DNA of 64,000 nucleotides, from the NCBI RefSeq assembly GCF_005404815.1, contig NZ_BJDF01000007.1, positions 62,001-126,000 of the forward strand, in the 5' to 3' direction. Position numbers and translations under genes: made by a program. Source of the stretch: Companilactobacillus huachuanensis (GTDB lineage: Bacteria > Bacillota > Bacilli > Lactobacillales > Lactobacillaceae). Shown piece by piece: positions 27,895-37,036 of the stretch. Position 1 is the stretch's first letter, and each line of letters opens with the position of its first letter. The notes under the pieces are model-generated. The model did not search any database and was not told where the DNA came from. It saw nothing but the letters and a program-made list of their open reading frames with translations.

Positions 27895-28605
27895 ATGAAA
27901 ACCAGAACAAAGATTTCATACGTAATTTTAAAGTATGATGATCAAACCGATAATATTTATACAAAAACTTCAAATAATGAAAATCATGTTTATGAAATTC
28001 CCGCCTTTGACTACGTTCAAAAACGAGACGCAAAGTTCCATGATGTTAAAACATATATCCTAGAAAAAGTGATTGATTTTCAAACATTTGTCGATGAAAA
28101 TCATATTTTTATTCCATTAATTAATGTAACCTTTGAGAATAATGTCCGTGTTTATAATTATGTCGCTGTTATTTTTGAATCTACTAAAGACATTTTTTCA
28201 TCTTTAAACTATGAATCATGGCATCAAGTTAGATATGATCATGATGATAAAACTTGGAATTTGAAGTGGGGTAATGGCCTGACTGATCCAGTTGATTTCA
28301 AGTTTGAAAATAGTGCTTTGAGTGAATACGTACCCAATCCACGTGAGAACGATAAATTGACATTTAGCAATGTGATGCATTTCGTAACCGAACAAACGAA
28401 TGACTTTCCAATATTAGGCTTACTTTCCGGAAATAAGTTTACAATGAAACAAGTTTTCCATTACCAAGATCTATTGGGTATTGAGACGTTGAAAGCTGGT
28501 AATAATCAGACTTTTGAGAATCAGTACGCCGACTCGATTCAAGCTATTGAGGATGACCATCTTACAACTTCCTATAAAATTAAAAATGATTATCTAAAAA
28601 AATAA
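27895..28605 (+). CDS. NrtR-like protein (degenerate Nudix plus winged helix), tentative
   Basis: I do not recognise this 236-residue protein with certainty. The N-terminal half looks like a Nudix fold without the catalytic Nudix box. The C-terminal half (FSNVMHFVTEQTNDFPILGLLSGNKFTMKQVFHYQDLLGIE) resembles the winged-helix domain of NrtR-type regulators, where F(T/S)L..L...Y..ILG is typical. That would make it a ligand-responsive regulator rather than an enzyme. ATG 27895 follows GAGAGGTG. It stands alone, bounded by a weak terminator and by repeats. Confidence 0.5.
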   Translation: MKTRTKISYVILKYDDQTDNIYTKTSNNENHVYEIPAFDYVQKRDAKFHDVKTYILEKVIDFQTFVDENHIFIPLINVTFENNVRVYNYVAVIFESTKDIFSSLNYESWHQVRYDHDDKTWNLKWGNGLTDPVDFKFENSALSEYVPNPRENDKLTFSNVMHFVTEQTNDFPILGLLSGNKFTMKQVFHYQDLLGIETLKAGNNQTFENQYADSIQAIEDDHLTTSYKIKNDYLKK

Positions 28606-28658
28606 CGTTGAGAAATTGGATGGTTCTTTCTTAAATTTGGTTATAGAAATATTTCACT

Positions 28659-28975
28659 AAAGGTTGAAAGTTTAGTTAAGTATGCCGTTTCCAGAGCTGA
28701 GAGTATTCAATTGCTGCGCGGAACGGCCCGAGCCAAAAAGCGGTCTCGAACCTCGGTTGAAGCCTTACCAAAGTCCGGTAAGTCTCCAACACGCCCGGTG
28801 GTGTAATTGCTGAAGCAATAACGCCACTTTCGCGTCAAATGAATACTCTCAGCTCTTCCAACTAATTTGTTTTTGGGGTTGAAAACTAAGACTAATAATT
28901 ATTTAAATAAATTAACTCTATGTCTGTAACAATAACGGTTATATTTAGGTATTTCATTAATCTTTTTTCACTAAT
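28659..28975 (-). repeat. TIR-type cloverleaf repeat copy
   Basis: Left end AAGGTTGAAAG (28660-28670); core from about 28688 to 28864; AT-rich right flank with TTATTTAAATAAATTA. The right terminus is decayed (ATTTCATTAATC), so that limit is approximate. The inner arm reads CTTACC/GGTAAG here, instead of CTCGC/GCGAG at 18366. With the copy at 29149 it fills most of the 753-bp convergent gap, in which I see no gene. Confidence 0.8.
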
Positions 28976-29021
28976 AATCTTTTTTAAAGTATTTGTGTTA
29001 ATCAATAAATATTAAAACAAA

Positions 29022-29079
29022 AAAATGAGTTGTATCACACCTAATTATTTGGTTCTTTAAGTGTGATACAACTCATTTT
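29022..29079. terminator. Bidirectional terminator, 19-bp perfect inverted repeat
   Basis: AAAATGAGTTGTATCACAC and its exact inverse complement flank a 20-nt loop. A and T runs at the ends allow termination from both sides, matching its place between a plus-strand and a minus-strand gene. It sits between two copies of the dispersed repeat. Confidence 0.85.
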
Positions 29080-29148
29080 GCGTAGTTTATCTGTAAGTGA
29101 AAAATTGAATTCATCAGAAACTATTCTGTCTAATAAAACAGACAAATT

Positions 29149-29332
29149 AGTCGGAAGGGCTGAGAATATTCACCCGCTGTGGGTGTGGCGTTACGGCTTT
29201 AGCCGTTACACCACCGGGCGAGTTTGGAGACTTTCCGGTCTGTGGAAAGGCTTCAAACCGAGATTCGAGACCGCTTCTCAGGCTCGAATCGGTCCGCATA
29301 GCAGGTGAATGTTCTCAGCCCTGGAGACGGCT
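29149..29332 (+). repeat. Cloverleaf repeat, second subfamily
   Basis: Outer stem GGGCTGAGAATATTCAC/GTGAATGTTCTCAGCCC. Arms: GTGTGGCGTTACGGC/GCCGTTACACCAC, then GACTTTCC/GGAAAGGCTTC, then GATTCGAG/CTCGAATC. The left edge is AGTCGGAAGG and the right CTGGAGACGGCT, with no TGAAGGTTGAAAG ends. Opposite in orientation to its neighbour at 28659. Confidence 0.82.
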
Positions 29333-29358
29333 AACGTTTAACCAAATTAATCTCAACG

Positions 29359-30210
29359 TTATTTATATTTATCTTCTAAACGACTCATCCAAAGGGCCAA
29401 GATAGCTCCCAGAATGAAGAGACCAATGCTCCAAAGCCAATCTGACCCTGTGACATTCTGGTATGAAATACTTTCAGTTGAATATGGATTGGGTATTAAA
29501 ATCAGAATGGTACTTGCTAAAACAATACCTAGGATGAAGTGATAGACCCTTGAATGATGATGCTTGATTAGACTTTCCATTGCTTTTGAAAATGTTAAAA
29601 GTGAGATGATACCACCCAGAGTAATTGGAATAAATACTAAGGGATCAAAGGATTTGAAGCCTTTTAACATCGGGGAGTATAGTCCTAGAATAATTAATAA
29701 ATTCGATGGGCTAAGTCCGGGAACTAAAACACCCAGAGCAATCAATATTCCAGCAATAAGAAAGCCGAAGAAATTGGCGGGGATAGTACCAAAAATTTCA
29801 CTCATGAAGAATAGAAAAATTCCTCCACCAATTAACATCGATAAAAACCAGATGACGTCAAATTTGTCACGCTTGGTCTGAGAAGTGGACTCACGAATAA
29901 GAGTAGGCATTGTTCCAAGAATCGTACCAGCAAAGCCCCATAGAACAATCATTTGATAATTGGCAAGTAAGTATTCCAATGGTTTGGATAAGACACCGAT
30001 ACCGACGATACCACCAATACCAATGGGTAAGAAATAAAGAAAATCACGTTTGAAATTTTGACGAATATGGGCCATGAAGGTCAACAATCTTTCATAGATA
30101 CCAAGAATAGCCGCCAAAACACCACCAGAAACTCCTGGAAGAATGAATCCTAAGGCGATGATCACACCTTTGAAAAAGCGGATAAAGATATTATCCCGTT
30201 TTATATTCAT
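29359..30210 (-). CDS. DUF368 membrane protein (PopT-like polyprenyl-phosphate transporter)
   Basis: A 283-residue integral membrane protein with about eight to nine hydrophobic segments. Two similar halves carry the family motif, FILPGVSGGVLAAILGIYE near residue 20 and VLVPGLSPSNLLIILGLY near 165. Members of DUF368 have been shown to recycle undecaprenyl phosphate across the membrane for cell-wall synthesis; I infer the same here. AGAGGAA lies about 10 nt before the ATG. A monocistronic minus-strand gene facing the repeats. Confidence 0.82.
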   Translation of the reverse strand: MNIKRDNIFIRFFKGVIIALGFILPGVSGGVLAAILGIYERLLTFMAHIRQNFKRDFLYFLPIGIGGIVGIGVLSKPLEYLLANYQMIVLWGFAGTILGTMPTLIRESTSQTKRDKFDVIWFLSMLIGGGIFLFFMSEIFGTIPANFFGFLIAGILIALGVLVPGLSPSNLLIILGLYSPMLKGFKSFDPLVFIPITLGGIISLLTFSKAMESLIKHHHSRVYHFILGIVLASTILILIPNPYSTESISYQNVTGSDWLWSIGLFILGAILALWMSRLEDKYK

Positions 30211-30308
30211 AAAGGGGGGTTCCTCTCTGAAAAAGATATTTTATTCAGATTAGCAAAATTTATATGTTATGGCAAATATAAACCTAATTTAACAGGTAGT
30301 ACTAAATT

Positions 30309-30352
30309 TTATAAAAAAGCATCATGTGTCCCAAATTAGGGCACATGATGCT
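30309..30352 (-). terminator. Terminator of the ABC-F gene
   Basis: AAGCATCATGTG/CACATGATGCTT perfect stem around CCCTAATTTGGGA, with a T-run when read on the minus strand. It lies downstream of the ABC-F stop and before the DUF368 start. Confidence 0.85.
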
Positions 30353-30413
30353 TTACAATGCTTTTTTGAAAAGTTGAAAGATGGAAACTTTCAATTCTGT
30401 AAACATCGTCCTA

Positions 30414-32327
30414 TCAACCTTTAAAATCCTCTAGTTCAATTGATTTTTCGGTCCATTGTTCTTCAAGCGTATCTTGTTGAGCTTTATTTTCATCAAGCTC
30501 TTTTTGAAGATCGGCTAACTTACTGTAAGAGGTTAAGTTTTCATCCTTAGTCATTTCCGTTTGGATGGTAGCATTCTTATCTTCTAGGTCAGCAATTTTA
30601 CTTTCGAGTTCTTCAACTTGACGCTGGATCTTTCGTTCTTGTTTTTGTTGTTCTTTGGACTGTTGATACTCCATCTTTTTTTCACTGACATTAGCAGGTT
30701 TTTCATCTTCCTCAGTGACAGGTTGATCGGTAGTTTTTTCTAAGTAGTAATCATAATCACCAAGGTAGATTTTGCTACCTTGAGAACTGATATCTACAAT
30801 TCTACTGGCAAGCGTGTTCAAGAGGTAACGGTCATGAGAAACGAACAGAACGGTACCAGGGAAACTCTTCAAGGCGTCTTCAAGAACTTCCTTACTGTCG
30901 ATATCCAAATGGTTAGTTGGTTCATCCATTATGAGAAAATTGTTATTTTCCATAGATAGTTTTGTCAAAGTTAAACGAGCTTTTTCACCACCAGATAAAC
31001 CTGCAACTGGTTTTAGTACGTCATCACCACTGAATAGGAAAGCCCCTAATTTCTTACGAATGATTTGTTCATCTAGTCGTGGATAGCGGTCCCAAATTTC
31101 GTGAAGGACATCTTTTTTAGGATCAAGTCCCTTTAAGTTTTGGTCGTAGTATCCGACTTGAACGTTAGCACCAAATTGACTGGTTCCCTTGATCAGTGGA
31201 ATACGACCGAGAATCGACTTGAGAAATGTTGACTTACCAATACCGTTTGGCCCAATAATACCAACGCGCTCACCTTTTTTTACATCCAGATTGATTGGTT
31301 CAGACATTATTTCATCTTCATAACCGATAGCAGCATCTTTAACTAAGAGGACATCATTGCCACTTTCTTTATCAATTTCAAATGAGAAGTGAACAGAACC
31401 TTGGTCACTGCCAGGACGGTCTAAGATATCCATATGTTCCAACTTTTTACGACGACTTTGTGCCATCTTAGTTGTGGAAGCACGGACTATATTTTTTTGA
31501 ATGTATTCTTCAGTTTTCTTGATTTCTGCTTGTTGTTCTTCGTAATGTTTCCATGCAACAGCTTGATTCTTCTTCTTTTCATCTAAGTAGAAAGTATAGT
31601 TTCCAGAGTAGTGAGTCGAGGAATGTTGATTGATTTCAACAATTTCAGTTGTCACTTTATCAAGGAAGTATTGGTCATGGGAAACGATAACTAAAGCGCC
31701 ACGATAGCCTTTGAGATAACTTTCCAACCATTCGACGGTATTAATATCCAAATGGTTAGTTGGTTCATCCAAAAGCAAGATATCGTGATGTTCCAAAAGC
31801 ATTTTAGCCATTGCTAAACGAGATCTCTCACCACCGGAAAGGGTTGAAATCTTATGTTCCCAGACATCTTCATCGAAGCCGAATCCCTTGAGGACACTGC
31901 GGATTTCTGACTGATAGCCATAACCATTTTCTTGGCGGAAAGTATTCTGCAATTGATCGTATTGTTTGAGGATATCGTCATAGTCGTCAATATTTGGATT
32001 AGCAAGTTTTTCTTCCAGAGCATGCATCTTTTTTTCTTGAGCTTTGAGATAATCGAAAACTTTTTCCATTTCCAAAAAGATTTGATTGTCGCTATCAAGC
32101 CCAGAGTCTTGTGCTAAATAACCAATATTAGTGTCTTTTTTTAGTGCAATATTGCCACTGTTATAACTCTCTTGATCAGATATAATCTTCAATAAGGTAG
32201 ATTTTCCAACTCCGTTTCGGCCGACTAAACCAATACGGCTGTTGTCTTGTATCTCGAAACTGACATTGGAGAAGAGTTTCTTAGTACCGAAATTTTTTGT
32301 AATGCTTTGTGCTTGTAATAAAATCAA
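30414..32327 (-). CDS. ABC-F family ATPase (YdiF-like)
   Basis: Soluble twin-ATPase that acts on ribosomes, not a transporter: 637 residues without membrane segments. ABC1: GRNGVGKSTLLK, LSGGERSRLAMAKMLL, LLLDEPTNHLD. A linker follows (about 245-320, rich in Lys and Glu). ABC2: GPNGIGKSTFLK, LSGGEKARLTLTKL, FLIMDEPTNHLD. A C-terminal coiled coil (about 555-637) is like Uup and YdiF. It sits divergent to rex, the same neighbourhood as ydiF in B. subtilis. Whether it confers antibiotic protection cannot be told from sequence. Confidence 0.9.
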   Translation of the reverse strand: MILLQAQSITKNFGTKKLFSNVSFEIQDNSRIGLVGRNGVGKSTLLKIISDQESYNSGNIALKKDTNIGYLAQDSGLDSDNQIFLEMEKVFDYLKAQEKKMHALEEKLANPNIDDYDDILKQYDQLQNTFRQENGYGYQSEIRSVLKGFGFDEDVWEHKISTLSGGERSRLAMAKMLLEHHDILLLDEPTNHLDINTVEWLESYLKGYRGALVIVSHDQYFLDKVTTEIVEINQHSSTHYSGNYTFYLDEKKKNQAVAWKHYEEQQAEIKKTEEYIQKNIVRASTTKMAQSRRKKLEHMDILDRPGSDQGSVHFSFEIDKESGNDVLLVKDAAIGYEDEIMSEPINLDVKKGERVGIIGPNGIGKSTFLKSILGRIPLIKGTSQFGANVQVGYYDQNLKGLDPKKDVLHEIWDRYPRLDEQIIRKKLGAFLFSGDDVLKPVAGLSGGEKARLTLTKLSMENNNFLIMDEPTNHLDIDSKEVLEDALKSFPGTVLFVSHDRYLLNTLASRIVDISSQGSKIYLGDYDYYLEKTTDQPVTEEDEKPANVSEKKMEYQQSKEQQKQERKIQRQVEELESKIADLEDKNATIQTEMTKDENLTSYSKLADLQKELDENKAQQDTLEEQWTEKSIELEDFKG

Positions 32328-32463
32328 AATATAACTCCTTTATGTATTCACAATTTTATCATTAATTAATAATTTATGTCTTTATAGGATTAACGTATTG
32401 CGTTTTTAGTGATTTTTATTTACTATGAATGTTAGTGAAATGACACACATATGGTGGTAAATT

Positions 32464-33117
32464 ATGACAAAAACAACTGTTCCAAACGCAACAATAAAGC
32501 GTTTACCAATTTATTATCGTTACTTCCAGTTTCTCAAAGACGAAGGCACAAAAAAAATCTCCTCTGGTGAACTATCAGAAGGGGTCAAGATTGATAGTGC
32601 TACAATTAGACGTGACTTCTCATATCTAGGTGCTCTTGGAAAACGTGGATACGGCTACGATGTAAACGATTTAGTAGTATTCTTTAAGAAGCTGTTGAAT
32701 CAAGATAAGCGGACCAATGTAGCTTTGGTTGGTGTCGGTAATTTAGGTAACGCCTTACTAAATTATAACTTTTCTCGAACGAATAATGTTCGAATTGCGG
32801 CAGCTTTTGATATAAATAAAGAAATTGTCGGAACAGTTAAGAGCGGTGTTCCCGTTTATGATATTAGTGAATTAAGGGAACAACTGAACTTACAACAGAT
32901 TGATGTCTGTATTTTGACAGTCTCATCAAACGCTGCACAAACGACTGCTGACTTGTTGGCAGATGCTGGAGTTCGTGGAATTTTGAACTTTACACCAGTT
33001 ATTATCAACGTTCCAAACAGCATCCGCGTTCATTATGTCGATTTGGCAAATGAATTGCAGACACTGATTTTTTTCCTAGACCGCGATAAGTCTTTAACAA
33101 CAGATGAAACAAATTAA
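32464..33117 (+). CDS. rex: Redox-sensing transcriptional repressor Rex
   Basis: Senses the NADH/NAD+ ratio and represses fermentation genes. 217 residues: an N-terminal winged helix (ATIKRLPIYYRYFQFLKDEG... SATIRRDFSYLGALGKRGYGYD), then a Rossmann fold (VALVGVGNLGNALLNYNF) and a C-terminal swapped helix. GGTGG lies near the ATG. It is transcribed divergently from the ABC-F gene, and manA follows after 21 nt, possibly in the same transcript. I looked for a Rex operator upstream and saw only half-sites. Confidence 0.94.
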   Translation: MTKTTVPNATIKRLPIYYRYFQFLKDEGTKKISSGELSEGVKIDSATIRRDFSYLGALGKRGYGYDVNDLVVFFKKLLNQDKRTNVALVGVGNLGNALLNYNFSRTNNVRIAAAFDINKEIVGTVKSGVPVYDISELREQLNLQQIDVCILTVSSNAAQTTADLLADAGVRGILNFTPVIINVPNSIRVHYVDLANELQTLIFFLDRDKSLTTDETN

Positions 33118-33138
33118 ATCTTTTGGAGGAATTTTTTT

Positions 33139-34107
33139 ATGAGTGAACCATTATTTTTGAAACCTGTCTTCCACGAAAAAATCTGGGGCGGCAGAAAGCT
33201 TGAAACAAAATTTGGATACAATATTCCTGATGGAGCCATTGGTGAATGCTGGGCTATTTCTGGACATCCACATGGTAGATCAGAAGTTGAAAACGGCGAA
33301 TTTGCTGGACAATTTATTGATGATTTATGGAAAAATCATAGTGAATTATTTGGCAATCCCAAGGGGAAAGTCTTCCCAATGTTGACTAAAATTTTGGATG
33401 CCGAAGCTAGTCTTTCAGTTCAAGTTCATCCTGACAATGCCTATGCTGCAAAACATGAGCATGAATTAGGTAAGACAGAATGCTGGTATATCATTGATGC
33501 TGAACCAGGCTCATACTTGATTTATGGTCACAATGCGAAGAATAAAGCTGAACTCGACCAAATGATCGAATCAGGCGACTGGGACCATTTGTTAAGAAAA
33601 GTTCCAGTAAAGACCGGTGATTTCTACTACGTACCAAGTGGTACTGTACATGCCCTGAATAAAGGTATTATGGCACTTGAAACTCAACAAAGCAGTGATA
33701 CGACATATCGTTTGTATGACTATGACCGTGTTGAAAAGGAAACAGGCAAGAAACGTGATCTTCACATTAAACAGTCAGAAGATACAATAACAGTTCCTCA
33801 TAAAGATCCACAATTGAACATTGAATCAAAAGAAGTTGGCAAGAATAAATTCACAACCTTCGTTCAACCACCAGTTTCACCATTCTTCTCAGTTTATCAC
33901 TGGGAAATCAAAGAACCAGTCGAATTACATCATCAAATCGGTAAGTATACCTTGATTTCAGTTATTAATGGAGAAGGAAAGATTACCGTTGATGGCAAGG
34001 ATTACGACTTGAAGAAAGGTATCCACTTGATTGTTCCAGCAACAGTTGATGCTTGGACACTAGATGGAGATTTGGATATAATAGCATCAGAATCTGGGGA
34101 AGCTTAG
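33139..34107 (+). CDS. manA: Mannose-6-phosphate isomerase, class I
   Basis: Zinc-dependent interconversion of mannose 6-phosphate and fructose 6-phosphate. 322 residues, the short Firmicute form of a cupin enzyme. Metal and active-site segments are seen: VQVHPDNAYA (His ligand), KTECWYII (Glu ligand), and VPSGTVHALNKGIMALETQQSSDTTYRLYDYDR (second His). TTTGGAGG lies 9-10 nt upstream of the ATG. A palindromic element lies directly after the stop. Confidence 0.94.
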   Translation: MSEPLFLKPVFHEKIWGGRKLETKFGYNIPDGAIGECWAISGHPHGRSEVENGEFAGQFIDDLWKNHSELFGNPKGKVFPMLTKILDAEASLSVQVHPDNAYAAKHEHELGKTECWYIIDAEPGSYLIYGHNAKNKAELDQMIESGDWDHLLRKVPVKTGDFYYVPSGTVHALNKGIMALETQQSSDTTYRLYDYDRVEKETGKKRDLHIKQSEDTITVPHKDPQLNIESKEVGKNKFTTFVQPPVSPFFSVYHWEIKEPVELHHQIGKYTLISVINGEGKITVDGKDYDLKKGIHLIVPATVDAWTLDGDLDIIASESGEA

Positions 34108-34252
34108 AGAGAGTGGAGCAGGCCCGGGAATTTCCGAGCATTTTCGTAACTAAGTGAATTGTACGCCGAACTTAGCGGACGATTCACTTAGTTATGAAAA
34201 GCGGAAGAAATTGGCCTGTGGAACTCGTTTTAGAGCCGCTGCCCACCCAACC
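34108..34252. repeat. Large imperfect palindrome of a different type
   Basis: The centre pairs TAACTAAGTGAAT with ATTCACTTAGTTA (34157-34193 region). Outer segments pair weakly (GCAGGCC/GGCCTGT, GAGTGG/CCCACCC). It lacks all signatures of the cloverleaf repeat and occurs once here. The remaining 340 bases up to 34595 are AT-rich, with one terminator and no gene that I can see. Confidence 0.6.
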
Positions 34253-34381
34253 CAAGTAATAAAATCAAATATTTAAACCCACAGACGGGAAAAACATATT
34301 GGAATTAAAATCGATTCTAATATTTCGAATAATCCTATACAAAATTACCAAATTCTAATAAAAAAACAAAAAATCATTCAC

Positions 34382-34432
34382 TAAATACAGAATATCGGAA
34401 AAATAAATCCGTATATTCTGTATTTTTTTATC
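34382..34432 (+). terminator. Terminator upstream of the symporter
   Basis: AAATACAGAATAT and ATATTCTGTATTT pair, with GGA/TCC inside, ending in T7. It probably closes the rex-manA transcript. Confidence 0.85.
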
Positions 34433-34595
34433 CTAAAAATAAGGAAAAATAGAACAATATCATCGTTACATATAAACAATGTTCGGAACGACTAATAAAA
34501 TGAAAAAAGTTTTAATTTGAAATCGCTATCACTTTCCTATTTCTTAAAAAATCTTCTATACTTAAAGATATGTTAATTCAAAAGGGGACTTAAAA

Positions 34596-35876
34596 TTGCA
34601 AAGACAACGATTTTTTCGAGTTAGTCTAGGGTGGCAAATTATTATTGGTCTGATCCTAGGTATTGTTTTAGGACAGGTATTTTACCAAAATAAGATTGCT
34701 ATACAGGTAATGCAGAATATTGGTACGATGTTCATTTCAATGATTCAAATGATTGTTTTGCCAATTGTTATTTCATGTTTGACCGTTGGAATCGCTAATA
34801 TGGGTGATATCAAGAAACTCGGTCGAATCGGATTGAAGACATTAGTTTATTTTGAAATTATGACTACATTAGCGATTATTATTGGTATTGTAGTGGCTAA
34901 TGTTACCCACCCTGGTACCTATATTGATATTCATAGCCTAAAAGGTTCGGATATTAGTCAATATACAGCAACCGCCAAAACGGCTAAACATTCGGGTATT
35001 TGGTCAATTCTAATGGGTATCATTCCAACTAACATCTTTGCTTCCTTGGGCAAGGGTGATATGTTACCAATTATCTTTTTCTCAGTTCTCTTTGGATTAG
35101 GGACAGCCTCAATTGGTAAGCAGGGGAAAATCATTACCGATGTATTAAATGCTGTTGCTAATGTAATGTTTAAAGTTACTAACTGGGTCATGCGTTTAGC
35201 TCCCATTGGTGTCTGTGCTTTGATTGGAGTTACAGTCGGGGAAATGGGATTCAATTCGCTAAAGCCATTAGCACTGTTTATTCTGATCGCCTATGCAACA
35301 ATGGCATTCTTTGTATTTGTCGTGATGGCAATTGTGGGACACATATTCCACGTTAGATTTTATGAATTATTTAGAATTATTGAAAATGAAGTTACACTTG
35401 CATTTACCACTGCCAGTTCTGAAGCAGCATTGCCAAAAATGATGGAAAAAATGCAAGATTACGGATCATCTAAGGGTATCGTTTCTTTTGTAATTCCAAC
35501 CGGATATACATTTAACCTCGATGGTTCAGCAATTTATCAATCATTAGCAGCCTTATTCTTGGCTCAAGCCTATAATATTCACTTATCCATAGGGCAACAA
35601 ATTACCCTTGTTGTGGTATTGATGTTAACATCTAAGGGGATGGCCGGAGTGCCCGGAGCATCGTTTGTTGTACTCTTAGCCACGGTATCAACAATTGGTG
35701 TACCAATGCAAGGTTTGACCTTCATTGCAGGTATCGACCGTCTCGTAGATATGGGACGTACAGCCGTTAATGTTGTCGGAAATTCACTAGCTACAGTTAT
35801 CATTGCTAAGAGTGAAAAGGAATTCGATGAGGAAAAGCGGAAGAAGTACGTTGAATCATATACACGTGGGGACTAA
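34596..35876 (+). CDS. Dicarboxylate/amino acid:cation symporter (GltP/DctA family)
   Basis: Secondary transporter importing glutamate, aspartate or C4-dicarboxylates with protons or sodium. 426 residues, eight hydrophobic helices plus the two re-entrant hairpins. Diagnostic motifs: the serine-rich hairpin FTTASSEAALPKMM, the unwound helix FVIPTGYTFNLDGSAIYQSL, and the second hairpin KGMAGVPGASFVVLL. It starts at TTG 34596 behind AAAGGGGAC. Glutamate/aspartate against dicarboxylate preference cannot be settled here. Monocistronic, bounded by terminators. Confidence 0.9.
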   Translation: MQRQRFFRVSLGWQIIIGLILGIVLGQVFYQNKIAIQVMQNIGTMFISMIQMIVLPIVISCLTVGIANMGDIKKLGRIGLKTLVYFEIMTTLAIIIGIVVANVTHPGTYIDIHSLKGSDISQYTATAKTAKHSGIWSILMGIIPTNIFASLGKGDMLPIIFFSVLFGLGTASIGKQGKIITDVLNAVANVMFKVTNWVMRLAPIGVCALIGVTVGEMGFNSLKPLALFILIAYATMAFFVFVVMAIVGHIFHVRFYELFRIIENEVTLAFTTASSEAALPKMMEKMQDYGSSKGIVSFVIPTGYTFNLDGSAIYQSLAALFLAQAYNIHLSIGQQITLVVVLMLTSKGMAGVPGASFVVLLATVSTIGVPMQGLTFIAGIDRLVDMGRTAVNVVGNSLATVIIAKSEKEFDEEKRKKYVESYTRGD

Positions 35877-35917
35877 TAAGCACTCCATGTAGTCGAAAAA
35901 CAATTTAAACACACAAG

Positions 35918-35950
35918 AACAGCTTACCGAAATGGTAGGCTGTTTTTTTT
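35918..35950 (+). terminator. Terminator after the symporter gene
   Basis: ACAGCTTACC - GAAAT - GGTAGGCTGT with one G-T pair, then T8. Confidence 0.9.
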
Positions 35951-35977
35951 GGGTAGTCATAAATAAAGACAAACAAA

Positions 35978-36014
35978 AAGATATCCACAATATTTTAAAA
36001 ATTGTGGATATCTT
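35978..36014. terminator. Second hairpin, probably bidirectional
   Basis: AAGATATCCACAAT and its exact inverse complement around a 9-nt loop, with T-rich sequence on each outgoing side. It lies between convergent genes. Confidence 0.75.
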
Positions 36015-36076
36015 CTATTTATTTTTCGTAATTTATATATATTAGCGAAGAGTAACATCAAATCCTATAATACATT

Positions 36077-36260
36077 AGCCGGAGGTTTCGAGGGAGTGAA
36101 CTTGCCAGCAGTGGTAGTGGTGTTAGGCCGGTGATTTTCCGACCTTACAGCACAGGACGTATTTTGAGACGTGGTTCTCGGCTCAAAATCGAGACTTGAG
36201 ACCTTGGCTCAAGTCGGTCCCACAGCAGGCAACTTCATCTCCCTCGAAACCGGAGGCGGC
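36077..36260 (+). repeat. Cloverleaf repeat, third subfamily
   Basis: GCCGGAGGTTTCGAGGGAG and CTCCCTCGAAACCGGAGGC close the element. Inner arms: AGGCCGG/CCGACCT, ATTTTGAG/CTCAAAAT, and CTTGAGAC/GGCTCAAG. It shares the sequence style of the copy at 50708. Fills most of the gap between the convergent symporter and CPBP genes. Confidence 0.75.
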
Positions 36261-36269
36261 AGATAGGAA

Positions 36270-36896
36270 TTACATTATCCCCAGTGTTAAAACAATAGCA
36301 TTCATAAGAATATGACTGCCGGCACTGACATAAATATTTTCCGATTTGTAATATACGTATGAGAACCAAAGCCCCATAAAGACGTAAACCAAAAATCTTG
36401 TATCCTGATGCATAAACGCAAACATAAATGCTGAAATAATCGCAGCTAAGTAAATGTTAGTTGGCTTGATCAGATTGGCAAAGAAGACTCTTCTGAAGAT
36501 GATTTCTTCCATAATCGGTGCAGCAATCATCACGTAAATGAAGTAGTATGGATATTCTTTAACCATCAACAATAAACTAAGTGTGTTTTGTGAATCGGTG
36601 CTGGCGTGGAATAATAATTTATCAGCAAAGCCAATTCCGAATTGAACGACCAATGCTCCCACGGTTCCTAAGATGATCCACTGTAGATCGTGGTTCAAGG
36701 TAGTTTTTTTCTCAAATTCTAAAGGACCACTTTCTTTGACCAAATAAATCATTAGACCGGCGACGACGATGGACGCAATAGTGATGGTGATAAAGTAGGC
36801 TGAGCCTGTGATAGAGAATGTCGTCAGAATAGTTCCCAACGATAATAACAGGATGTAGGCCAGCAATGTGAAAAACTGATTTGTTCGATAAGACAT
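36270..36896 (-). CDS. CPBP family intramembrane metalloprotease
   Basis: Membrane protease of the CAAX/bacteriocin-processing (Abi) family. About 208 residues with six or more hydrophobic helices and the motif set: EEIIFRRVFF (catalytic Glu pair and Arg), FAFMHQ (His), and SHILMNAIV near the C-terminus. The start is taken at MSYRTNQFF (36896), which follows GGGGAAATT; the open frame reaches 36938 without a better site. Substrate unknown; in lactobacilli such genes are linked to bacteriocin self-immunity, but no bacteriocin gene is nearby. Confidence 0.85.
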   Translation of the reverse strand: MSYRTNQFFTLLAYILLLSLGTILTTFSITGSAYFITITIASIVVAGLMIYLVKESGPLEFEKKTTLNHDLQWIILGTVGALVVQFGIGFADKLLFHASTDSQNTLSLLLMVKEYPYYFIYVMIAAPIMEEIIFRRVFFANLIKPTNIYLAAIISAFMFAFMHQDTRFLVYVFMGLWFSYVYYKSENIYVSAGSHILMNAIVLTLGIM

Positions 36897-36936
36897 AATT
36901 TCCCCCATATTTTTAAAGGTAAATACTTGCAACTTC

Positions 36937-36992
36937 ACAATATAATGTTAATATAAAACTTGTGATTAGCACAAGAGATAGTTGAGTGCTAA
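36937..36992 (+). promoter_or_regulatory. groESL promoter region with CIRCE-like HrcA operator
   Basis: TTAGCACAA (36966-36974), a 9-nt spacer, GAGTGCTAA (36984-36992). The right arm is the exact HrcA/CIRCE consensus; the left arm differs in its two inner bases (AA for TC). TTGCAA at 36937 and AATATAAA about 17-19 nt later form the likely promoter just upstream. HrcA repression of groESL is therefore expected. Confidence 0.85.
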
Positions 36993-37036
36993 ATAAATTA
37001 AAAAACATTGAATTAATATTACTGGAGGTATTTAAA

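Noticed and set aside
32341-32463. Rex self-operator upstream of rex
   Set aside because: Only half-sites (TTGTGAAT on the minus strand) are visible; no full TTGTGAA-N4-TTCACAA palindrome.
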